25,829 nt of DNA from Zygnema cylindricum. Taxonomy: Eukaryota; Streptophyta; Zygnematophyceae; Zygnematales; Zygnemataceae. Below are positions 18,397 through 25,829 of this stretch, in pieces (positions within the stretch are counted from its first letter, which is position 1; each line of letters starts with the position of its first letter). The stretch spans positions 1-25,829 of the forward strand of contig JBBHKE010000494.1 of assembly GCA_037447655.1 (NCBI GenBank). Reading direction: 5' to 3'. A program made the translations under genes and the position numbers. The notes below the pieces were generated by a model, which worked only from the letters and a program-made list of their open reading frames with translations, ran no database searches and was not told the origin of the DNA.

Positions 18397-18908
18397 TGTA
18401 AAAGGAACAGAATAGTAAACCCACAACACACTACAATGCACAGCGAATTGCCTCCAAGGATCTCCCCGTAGCAACAACACGAGTACACAACACTCATAGA
18501 TAAGGGTCGAGCTTTATTAATCGGGAGCAAGATTTCAAGTTGACAACTCAGTGCAAAGGTCTACTCAAAGAGTCTATTTTTTTACAACGTTTGCTCCACT
18601 ATTTAAACTAAGCACTATTTAAACTAACTAGCTGCTAGTCAACCTAACACTGTACAAGTGTACACGTGAATCTTCATGGTCAACCGAGATCTATCCAAAA
18701 TATCTTTCTCGAATTATACAGATAAATCTACATTCTACGGCGTTGCTATATTGTCACGGTGCGTTGCTATGCTGCGCTACGTTATTCAACTAAGCTGCCA
18801 TGCTGCTATGTTCCGGTGGTCTAGAATCGGAGCTGCGCTGCTTTGCAACCGCAACTATAGCAGTTTGATCCCTTGACTTTAAGTACTCAACTCTGTAACC
18901 CTGTTACA
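18397..18908 (-). repeat. Element 1 5' LTR (512 bp) with a duplicated TATA region
   Basis: Same ends as the 3' LTR (TGTAACAGGG to CTTTTACA). It is 17 bp longer, mostly because CACTATTTAAACTAAG is tandemly repeated at 18597-18612 and 18613-18628, giving two TATA-like TTTAAATAG boxes 16 bp apart on the minus strand. The 3' LTR and element 2 LTR have one. Confidence 0.9.
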
Positions 18909-18913
18909 AATAG
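18909..18913. other. Target-site duplication of element 1
   Basis: AATAG here repeats AATAG at 11575-11579. The 5-bp length is usual for gypsy integrase, and it proves that element 1 was inserted into the plus-strand fragment. Confidence 0.92.
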
Positions 18914-19501
18914 ACTTTTAAGAACACTTGGTGAGCCAGGACGGAATTGCAGTGGGCCCTCACAAAACTAAGGCAGTCAAGGAGTGGCCGCAACCAAGAA
19001 TGTCATGGAATTGAAGAGCTTCTTTGCGCTATGCTCCTATTATCGATGATTTGTGGAGGGCTTTTTAGGAATTACTAAGCCCTTCACAAACTTGCTCAAA
19101 AAAGACTTGCCTAACGAGTGGAAGACGGCGCATGAGGTAGCCTTTAACATGCTTAATGAACATTTGGTTACCGCTCTTGTGTTAGCTATCCGTGATCTCG
19201 CATTACCTTGGACGTTGGTTATCGACGCGAGTGATACAACTATTGGAGCAATCCTCATACAAGATAGTGGAAAATGACTTCAACCGATTGCCTACGATAA
19301 TAGAAAGTTAAAAGCAGCAAAACTCAATTGGGGGACTCATGAGAAGGAAAGAGTGGCTATCATTAACGCGTTGGAGGTTTGGAAGTGCTACGTCCAAGGG
19401 AAGCAAGTCATTGTAGTTATCGACCACCATGCGTTGCAATATCTGCAAACGCAACCGAAATTGTCTAAAAAGCTAGCCAAGTGGATAACATTCTTACAAC
19501 C
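18914..19501 (+). pseudogene. Chromovirus fragment (outer copy), RT end and RNase H
   Basis: This continues the plus-strand pol interrupted at 11579. TKPFTNLLKKDLPNEWKTAH near 19080, LVIDASDTTIGAILIQD near 19210 (RNase H DAS segment intact), THEKERVAIINALEVWKCYV near 19340 and VIDHHALQYLQTQPKLSKK near 19415 are visible, with a TGA after QDSGK. It ends at 19501 where element 2 is inserted. Its integrase is missing from the window. Confidence 0.88.
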
Positions 19502-20002
19502 TGTAAAAGCAATAATAATATAACAACACACCCACAATGCACAGCGGAATAACCCCAAGAATCCCTTCGTAGCAATAGCAGAGATACACAACATTTAGAG
19601 TAACAGTTGAATTTTATTGATCGGAAGGAGATTACAAGTTGAAAGCTCATTGCGAAAGTCTACTGCAAAACAGAGTAATTTTGAATAAGTCTATTTGGCT
19701 ATTTGAACTAGTTATCTTACACTCAACTTGATATTACACTTATGTACACGTGGACGTTCTCGGTCAACCATGATCTATCCAAACTATCTTCTAGGACAAT
19801 ATGGTCCAAACTACATTTTGCGCGATTCGTACGCTGCTACGTTGTGTTGCTATGCTGCCACGCTGCGCAGTTATGCTACATTACTAAGTTGCTACGCTAC
19901 TATGTTGCGCTAATTTGGCATCGGAGCTGCGCTGCTCTAAACCGTGACTATAGCTACCTTATTTCTAACCAACAAGGTATACAACTCTGTAACCCTGTTA
20001 CA
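19502..20002 (-). repeat. Element 2 3' LTR (501 bp)
   Basis: It runs from TGTAACAGGG at 20002 to GCTTTTACA at 19502 on the minus strand and is colinear with both element 1 LTRs. An AATAAA signal lies near 19614-19619, and the U3 part carries GCAGCATAGCAACAC-type repeats near 19840-19910. Confidence 0.92.
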
Positions 20003-20014
20003 CTACCTCCCACT
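20003..20014 (-). other. Element 2 polypurine tract
   Basis: The minus strand reads AGTGGGAGGTAG directly before the LTR start TGTAACAGGG. Confidence 0.8.
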
Positions 20015-20055
20015 AAGGATTCAGGGTCATGCTCATCATTACCTACTGAAGGAAA

Positions 20056-20574
20056 TTAGATTTGGCAGAATTTTTTGTATGTCTCTTGACGGTACCCCTC
20101 GAACTCCTCTCGCTGGGTGTCCAATTGGTTTTTGATGCTCTCCAAACTGTTGTGACTAGGTTTGGTGCGAGGGCTGATGGGGGCTTTAGCTGAGAGGGTT
20201 GTGGGTTTCACTCTTGGACTGATCCACGCTTCGCAATGTGCTAGAGTACCGCAGCTTCCAACATATCGTAGATTGGGCTGCTGCGACGATACAGAGGGTT
20301 CGACGTCGCCAATGTTTTAATTCACAGTTGCGCTGTTGCGCTTTTCAGTCAGCACAATTGTGGAGCTGCGATTCTTTGATAATGATGTTACTATGATGCG
20401 TTTCAATGGCTACGCACTCATAACGTTGCGGTCTGTCATCGTCGCCACTGCGCTTCCTCGCCGAGTCCCGAAGATGACTTCGACGGTTGCAATATTGCGA
20501 TTCGTTCCCTTATTGCGCCTATTGCGATTGCCTCTCCGATTATGCTGTGTGTCCATACTTTGCGTAAACTGGCG
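20056..20574 (-). pseudogene. Element 2 Pol C-terminal extension
   Basis: In the same frame as the chromodomain, the minus strand reads on with an R/N-rich linker (RRGNRNRRNKGTNRN). After a TAG and then a TAA come NIGDVEPSVSSQQPNLRY, KPTTLSAKAPISPRTKP and the tail LESIKNQLDTQREEFEGYR, ending at the stop at 20056-20058, 53 bp before the LTR. It aligns with both ends of the element 1 extension and lacks about 420 codons in the middle. The stop position and the tail (NQLD..R.EFE.YR.ETY....CQ) are conserved, which supports a coding role. Function unknown. Confidence 0.65.
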
Positions 20575-20943
20575 CAGCAAATCGGGTGAATGAAGGTCCT
20601 TTTTGTCCACCCAAGAATCGTCCTCAACTCCGTAGCCTTTCCACCGCACCAAATATTGCTTGGAGTTAAAATTTTGAAATCGACGCGACTGCAGAATTTC
20701 CTCCACCTCGTATTCATCCGAGGTACCTTGAATTGACAGTAGTAGGGTATACAGACGGCGATTAGGAAATACTGAATCGGGGTTGGGAAACGGCTTGAGG
20801 AGGGAGACATGGAACACATTGTGTTTTTGCCATTCTTTTGGAATATCAAGTTTGTAGGCCACTTCGCTTATTTTGGAAAGCACGGTAAATGGCCGTGTAA
20901 ATTTCAGTGTGAATTTCTTTGAGAGGGCACCCAGTAAGGACAT
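20575..20943 (-). pseudogene. Element 2 integrase C-terminus and chromodomain
   Basis: The minus-strand frame starts with KKFTLKFTRPFTVLSKISEV and HNVFHVSLLKPFPNPDSVFP. A full chromodomain follows at about 20575-20715: EYEVEEILQSRRF, QYLVRWKGYGVEDDSWVDKK and DLHSPDLLRQF. The aromatic residues expected to bind methyl-lysine (Y, W and W) are present. This chromodomain has no stop, unlike element 1. Confidence 0.92.
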
Positions 20944-20948
20944 GTTTG

Positions 20949-21865
20949 CTATATTAAAAAAAACATTGTCCCCAACACCAAAGACAATTTCTTTTCTATG
21001 AGCGTGTGCCTGCGACTTTTGACGATCCTTTGCTTGCTGAGGTCCTTCCCAGCCTTATCGAGATGCCGAAACTCCATAGCGGCGGGTGTGGGGCATTCTT
21101 TGATCAACAAGTTTTGTGGGAGGATGGGTTGCCGCCCATTTAGAGAGAATGACGTACCGTTAGTGGACGAGTGGACATCACTATTGTACGCCACCTCAAT
21201 CGCCGTCAAATGATTTACCCAATACGTTTGGTGCACCGACACATAAGCCTTTAAGGCCTCCTCCAAGGTTTGTTCACTATTTCGGTCTGACCGTTCCTAT
21301 AAGGGTTATACGTTGTGGACTTGGCTAACCGCGTTCCACACAACTCGAACAGACTCTTCTAAAAGTGAATGACAATTTGTCTATCGCGATCGCTCACGAT
21401 TTTCTTCGGAAGTTTGTGATGACGGAATATCTCTTGAAAGAATAAGTCCGCCACATCCGAAGCTATAGCCGTGGTTATCGTTTGTAGGAAATGGGCCATT
21501 TTTGTAAGGAAATCCTTGACGACAAATATGGAGTCATGGCCTTCTGGAGTCAAAAGCAGAGCCATTATAAAATTCATCGAAATCGCTTCCCAAGGAAAAG
21601 ATGGTATCGGAAGAGGTTGTAAAAGTCCTTGACGACCCGATTTCGCTTTATTCCTTTTACAAGAGTCACAAGTCTTGAGATACTCCACGATGTCCCGTGT
21701 CATATTCCGCCAATAGTACGCCTCAGCCACTCGTGCAATTATTTTATCTCGACCAAAATGTCCTCTGAGTGGCTCGTCATGACTCATTTTAAGTATCGTG
21801 TGGCGTAACTCTTGGTTTGTCATAACATAAAGTCGAGGCGTTTGACGCGGTCTGTACCGCCACAT
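20949..21865 (-). pseudogene. Element 2 integrase, zinc-binding region and core
   Basis: The zinc-binding region is intact near 21650-21790 (MSHDEPLRGHFGRD and CDSCKRNKAKSG). WEAISMNFIMALL near 21560-21595 has Asn where the first catalytic Asp is expected (codon 21572-21574). IVSDRDRQIVIHF near 21360-21405 keeps the second Asp. The frame breaks near 21359, and the Glu region is lost in the damaged stretch 21270-21350. A frame at 21266->20949 (EEALKAYVSVHQTYWVNHLT) continues the C-terminal part. Confidence 0.88.
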
Positions 21866-21877
21866 GCCGTTGGCGGT

Positions 21878-22640
21878 TCAAACTAAGATATTTTGTTTGG
21901 CTAGTTCCTTGATTGCATTTTCGTTGTCGTACGCGACCTCAATCCTACTTAGCCAGTGCTCATCCACTTGCACCGTACTTATCATTGCGCTGACTTTTTT
22001 TACCCGTGTTTTGTCCACCACTGCGGTGTCCCTTCTCACATAACTTTTGCTTCGGTCCTGCAATGGTTTCGATACTTGTTCCGTCACAAATGCAGCGACA
22101 CCTGGCCTTCTGGACAAAGCATATGCCACGTTTGCCTTGCCTTGTTCGTATTCTATTGTTAGCTCTGTTCTGAAAGTCTGAAGAAAGGTCATCCATCTGA
22201 CCTGTTTCGTTGACAACTTAGGCTGCGTTTGGAGATATTGTAACGCGTGGTGATTAGTGATTACAGTAATCCCCTTCCCTTGAACGTAGCACTTCTAGAC
22301 TTCCAACGCATTAATGATCGCTATTGTCTCTTTTTCATGCGTGGCCTTGTTAAGTTCTGCTGCCTTTAGTTTCCGATTGTCATATGCAAATAGGTTGTAG
22401 GCCTTTTTCATGATCATGTCTAAAAATCGCTCCAATAGGCGTATCGCTGGCGTTGGTAAGTATCGTCCAAGGTAACGCGGGGTTGGGAATAGCTAACACA
22501 AGGGCGGTCACCAACCGCTCCATTAGCGTGTCAAAAGCTGCCCCTTGAGCTGTTTTGCATTCATAGGGCACGTCATTTTTGGGTAGGTCTGTGAGCGGTG
22601 CAGAGATTTTTGCGAAACCCTCGACAAATCGGCGATAGTA
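21878..22640 (-). pseudogene. Element 2 RNase H domain and tether
   Basis: A minus-strand frame (from 22751) reads [20 protein letters not shown], then [14 protein letters not shown], where Asn replaces the first catalytic Asp of the DAS motif. After breaks near 22380, ALQYLQTQPKLSTKQVRW leads into KQVRWMTFLQTFRTELTIEY and ALSRRPGVAAFV (22216->21878). That tether precedes the integrase. Confidence 0.85.
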
Positions 22641-23500
22641 GGAGCATAATCCAAGAAAGCTCCGTAACTCGGTAACGTTAGTCGGCTGCGGCCACTCCTT
22701 AACTGCCGTAGTTTTGTTCGGATCTACTGCGATTCCATCTCGGCTCACCAATGACCCAAAAATTCAATTTACTCCTTCAAGAAGTCACATTTAATCCTCT
22801 TGGCGTACAACTTGTTCTCCCTAAGGACTTGTAAGACCGTTTGCAAGTGCTCCACATGATCCTTTAATGTCTTGCTATACACCAAAATGTTGTCCAAAAA
22901 GACAATTACAAAAGCGTCCAAATATTGCCTAAAAGATAAAATTCATCAAGTGCATAAAGGTCACCGGCGCGTTGGTCAATCCGAATGGCATCACCAAGAA
23001 TTGGAAATAGCCATAATGAGTTTGGAATGGCGTCTTTTCCACATCTTCCTTGGCGATCATAATTTGATGATATCCGCTACGTAAGTCTATCTTTGAAAAA
23101 TATTTGGCACCTCTTAACCAGTCTAATAATTCATCTATCCTTGGTAAAGAGTACGCATTTTTAACCGTCAACTTATTTAGCCCTCCGTATTCCTCACACA
23201 TATGTAAACCTCCATTTTTGTTATTCATGAAGAGGACGGGGGCTCCGTATGGTGACTTGCTCGGTTCGATTGCTTTTGCTTCAACTAACTCGCAAGTTGA
23301 TTTTTGAGTTCGTCTAATTCGGTGTAGCTCATCTTATACATTCAATTGGCCGAGGGTACAGCTCTGGGGATAAGCTCTATCTTGTGGTCTACGTCGCGCT
23401 TCAGAGGCAAACCTTCCGAGAGATTTGGGGGAAAGACATCAACATACTCCTCAAGAAGCTTTGTTACAACTTCCGGGGCCTCTACGGAAGTCTTTCCTGA
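22641..23500 (-). pseudogene. Element 2 reverse transcriptase
   Basis: The order is EEYVDVFPPNLSEGLPLKRD near 23395-23455, then a break, NNKNGGLHM near 23200-23228 and [20 protein letters not shown] near 23100-23165. [20 protein letters not shown] and [15 protein letters not shown] follow near 22970-23090, then [19 protein letters not shown] near 22840-22900. The YXDD box has Asn for the second Asp (codon 22889-22891), which should abolish polymerase activity. Its tail reaches [12 protein letters not shown] near 22620. Confidence 0.88.
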
Positions 23501-23859
23501 GGCGTCACCACTTTTTGTGTCGAAGTCGGAATCTTTCTTACTCCATTCCTCCAGAATCCCCTCTTTCGTTTCTTCTACGGGTCGGATGACTGCCATTCCA
23601 ATTGTCTTTTTTTTCTTAGCTGCCCTCATTAGTTGTAAGGCCGAAAGTAGGCGTCCCCTTCCAATTCCTTACCAGCCGTTCCCACATTTACCTCAATCTC
23701 TTTTTCGCCTTTCCTCACTTTCATGCTACCGTTTCTCCAATTGATCGTCGAGCTCCATTTCGGCAGTCACGATTTCTTTAGGATTACCTCATGGTCTCTA
23801 AGAGGTTATACATGAAGCGTGTCATACCATTGGAATTTCCCCATTCGGACGCGTAATCT

Positions 23860-24130
23860 CAGGGTGCAATAAGTAATCGAGAGGGAACTTCGGCGGGCCA
23901 ATTGAACAGTATGACGATCCTATAGAACCATGAGAGGAAGTTTCAACTTTTTCACTTTCTTCTCGTTGATGAAGTTCCCTGATGTGCAGGAGTCCACCAT
24001 GAAGCTAGCTACGCTCATTCTGATCTGACCTTGGAAAATCAAAGGGTCTCCCCCTTCGCTAGCTAACCTCATGACATTAAGCTTGCCCTTCGTAGGACCT
24101 CTCTGTTTTGGGGAATCTTTGGCCATATGG
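23860..24130 (-). pseudogene. Element 2 protease, truncated at its N-terminal side
   Basis: The minus strand gives AKDSPKQRGPTKGKLNVMRL (matching the part after the zinc knuckle in element 1), then FMVDSCTSGNFIN. The active-site DSGAS is changed to DSCTS, so the catalytic Gly is lost. Upstream gag is absent. Confidence 0.82.
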
Positions 24131-24135
24131 TATTG

Positions 24136-24345
24136 GGGCGTATTAGACAATTTGACTTTTTCGCTAAAATAACAAATTATATAAAAAAATTAAAAAATAA
24201 AATTTTAAAAATACTATATATCGCGATATATATCGCGATGATTTATGTTGGTCTCGGTACGATATATCGAGGATCCTGCTCGAACGATACTCAATATATC
24301 GAATTTCGAGATTATCGCGATATGAATTTACCCGATACCCAACAC
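24136..24345. other. AT-rich DNA with TATCGCGATA palindromes
   Basis: After the element 2 breakpoint the sequence is AT-rich. It contains repeated perfect palindromes of the TATCGCGATA type near 24218-24240 and 24310-24325, plus ATATATCGA repeats. It does not resemble the rest of the chromovirus family. No gene is visible. Confidence 0.6.
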
Positions 24346-24347
24346 TA

Positions 24348-24544
24348 CACCACGAATCGTTATAAGCGTTATGAACTCTATATTTGCACCCCAAAATTTT
24401 GACATTAATACCTTAAGTGGAATAAACTACACTATTTAAGGACGTGGACCATAATCTGCCACGTCTCCTGGCACTAAATTAGAATGAATGACGCTAATTT
24501 TTTCTTTACACTAATAATTTCTCAACGCTAATAACGATTCGCGG
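24348..24544. mobile_element. MITE A, same family as the copia-inserted MITE
   Basis: It starts CACCACGAATCGTTATAAGCG after a TA (24346-24347) and ends CGATTCGCGG. Its interior is nearly identical to 6493-6683 (for example GACGTGGACCATAATCTGCCA). The last TG is missing at the right end, where element C begins after TA. It encodes nothing. Confidence 0.8.
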
Positions 24545-24546
24545 TA

Positions 24547-25316
24547 CAGTAACACCGCGAATCGCTACACCGCGCATCGTTATTAGTGTCAAGGACACTA
24601 ATTTGGGTTCTTAAAATTTTGATTTTTTTTTTCAAATAGGATACATGATTTTAATTTTTCCTTGACGTTAATTAAGGTACCCTTCAAAATAGCGTAAAGA
24701 CTGAAAGTACAATAAAATATAAATAGTGTGGTGTACGGCCGATGTCAGACCGTACATAAATGTACCTTTTCAAGTGAAAATTTTATAAAAAATGAATTAA
24801 ATTATAAGCGCACGCATAGGAACGTGCGCTCAAAAACGGGATTAGTCTGACACGTAAACTAGTCTGGACATGTACGGATATTTAAATTTCACGACGGCGT
24901 ACGATTTCAAATATTTTGTACAAATACATATATTAATGTGTATAATCGTACGGGAAATATTTCATTTTTGCTGTTCCCAAATTAGCATAATGCCGAAATT
25001 AGAATACACCTTTTAAAAAAAGAAAATCAAATTCTTAATTAGCATCAATTACGGTAAATTTTCTTCAACGCTATTTAAACTTTGACACTAATAACGATTC
25101 GCGGTGTATTACCGTCAATGTTTGTTTCGCCACTTAAAACATATTTTCTCCGTACACACCTGTTAAACTTTCAATTTGAGACCGCCAATCGGAAGATGAG
25201 AATGTTGTCTTTCAATCGCAACCGTCAGATCCATAATCCAACAAATGTGTACGGAGAAATTATGTTTTAAGCGGCGAAACAAACATTGACGCTAATAGCG
25301 ATTCGCGGTGTTACTG
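24547..25316. mobile_element. MITE C, split by MITE B
   Basis: The outer ends are CAGTAACACCGCGAATCGC (24547-24565) and GCGATTCGCGGTGTTACTG (ending 25316), flanked by TA at 24545-24546 and 25317-25318. Without B it is about 229 bp. Its long inverted repeat extends ~65 bp per side, with GTTTGTTTCGCC...CTCCGTACACA (25122-25165) pairing with TGTGTACGGAG...GGCGAAACAAAC (25245-25285), so it folds as a hairpin. No coding capacity. Confidence 0.82.
24568..25106. mobile_element. MITE B (539 bp) nested in MITE C
   Basis: It starts CACCGCGCATCGTTATTAGTGTC and ends GACACTAATAACGATTCGCGGTG, a ~23-bp inverted repeat, with TA on both sides (24566-24567 and 25107-25108). Its interior is unrelated to A and C. 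It includes a perfect 8-bp stem AGCGCACG/CGTGCGCT near 24807-24830. No coding frame is visible. Confidence 0.85.
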
Positions 25317-25318
25317 TA

Positions 25319-25829
25319 CTGTACTGTAGCCGTCTTTTGCCACCGTCTTTTGCCACGTGTCGTAATAAGATTCTCGCTGAGAACCGTACTTTTTCTTTTT
25401 AATTCTGACTCCAGCGCTCCGTACAATCCGCTTTTTTAGTTTTTTTTGTGTCAGAGTTTTGGTCGTCGTTTTTCCTTTCCCTTCTATTTTTATTATTTTA
25501 ATTTAAATATATTTTTCCCCAGTTAGTGACGTGACACCGCCTCTTTCTCCTTCCAAGTAAAAAAAACTTTTACTAAGTATAAAAAATTTGTACTAAGTAG
25601 AAATTTATAACAAGTGTAAGGTACATTTCTCCTTTTAAAAATAACGTGCTTTCAAATTAAAGAAAAAAGAGAAAATAAAGAAAATAAAGAAAATAAAGAA
25701 AATAAAGAATGTGTTTTTGAGTGACCGGGGATCCACACTAATTAAGGTGTGAGGTACCGTTTCCACTATTTTCTCTACTTAGAGGTTCTGGAATCGAATT
25801 GGATATTTTTTGGAAGGAGGGAGGGGGGG
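25319..25829. other. Non-coding AT-rich flank
   Basis: A 13-bp direct repeat (CGTCTTTTGCCAC, twice) near 25328-25356 overlaps a CACGTG G-box. TACTAAGTA occurs twice near 25572-25598, and AAAGAAAAT is tandemly repeated about four times near 25670-25710. The end of the window is a G-rich run (GGAGGGAGGGGGGG). No gene is recognised; a promoter of a gene to the right is possible but unsupported. Confidence 0.5.

Larger units (their letters stand above)
11580..18908 (-). mobile_element. Complete but dead chromovirus (Ty3/gypsy), element 1
   Basis: Both LTRs (11580-12074, 18397-18908), primer site, polypurine tract and gag-protease-RT-RNase H-integrase-chromodomain order are present on the minus strand. 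A perfect 5-bp direct repeat AATAG flanks it (11575-11579 and 18909-18913), and the plus-strand RT/RNase H of another family member continues across it. The two LTRs differ by roughly a tenth by eye, so the insertion is old. Stops and frameshifts break the single gag-pol frame many times. A long coding-like region follows the chromodomain. Confidence 0.93.
19502..24135 (-). mobile_element. 5'-truncated chromovirus, element 2
   Basis: This is the same family as element 1 and in the same orientation. It has a 3' LTR (19502-20002), polypurine tract, Pol C-terminal extension, chromodomain, integrase, RNase H, RT and protease. At about 24131-24136, just past the last residues before the protease (ATGGCC... 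region), homology stops, so most of gag, the primer site and the 5' LTR are missing. The bases before the LTR (CAACC, 19497-19501) are one target-site copy; the other is lost. Confidence 0.9.

Overview
The window is repeat-dominated eukaryotic DNA, almost certainly from a flowering plant. It has no intact gene. The evidence is a Ty1/copia-type element with ~1-kb LTRs, three copies of one chromodomain-bearing Ty3/gypsy family (chromovirus; one copy keeps a plant-type initiator-Met tRNA primer site), small TA-flanked MITEs, and long microsatellites. I cannot name the species. No rRNA, tRNA gene, CRISPR array or bacterial operon structure is present.

Layout. (1) 1-3809: low-complexity DNA with a 188-bp T-rich tandem duplication, (TA)n, (CA)n, (CT)n, a pyrimidine-to-purine strand switch with G-runs, and AT-rich filler; no gene recognised. 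(2) 3810-10894: a decayed copia element on the minus strand. Its 3' LTR is 3810-4813, its gag-pol runs 8840->4866, and its 5' LTR is a mosaic because two further LTR copies of the same family lie in it in the opposite orientation. The pol carries a MITE, a 180-bp in-frame tandem duplication and a deletion of the protease. (3) 10895-19501: a plus-strand chromovirus fragment (RT at 10895-11579, RNase H at 18914-19501), split by a complete but dead minus-strand member of the same family (11580-18908). That element has both LTRs, a tRNA-iMet primer site, a polypurine tract and a perfect 5-bp target-site duplication, AATAG. (4) 19502-~24135: a second minus-strand member, inserted in the RNase H of the same plus-strand fragment and truncated at its 5' end (gag and 5' LTR missing). 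(5) 24136-25829: AT-rich DNA with three MITEs nested inside one another, then non-coding sequence.

Most interesting points. Both minus-strand chromoviruses continue coding after the integrase chromodomain, in the pol frame, to a stop codon 52-53 bp before the 3' LTR. This Pol C-terminal extension has an R/N-rich linker, an NLS-like PPPKRRR in the long copy and a conserved coiled-coil-like tail. It is about 590 codons in one copy and about 170 in the other. I do not recognise the domain. Second, the MITE cluster can be undone on paper: removing element B with one TA rebuilds the terminal inverted repeat of element C, which establishes a 2-bp TA target site.

Every polymerase copy has stops, frameshifts or substituted catalytic residues, so the window is a record of successive insertions, not a set of working genes. 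Domain boundaries inside the broken ORFs are approximate.
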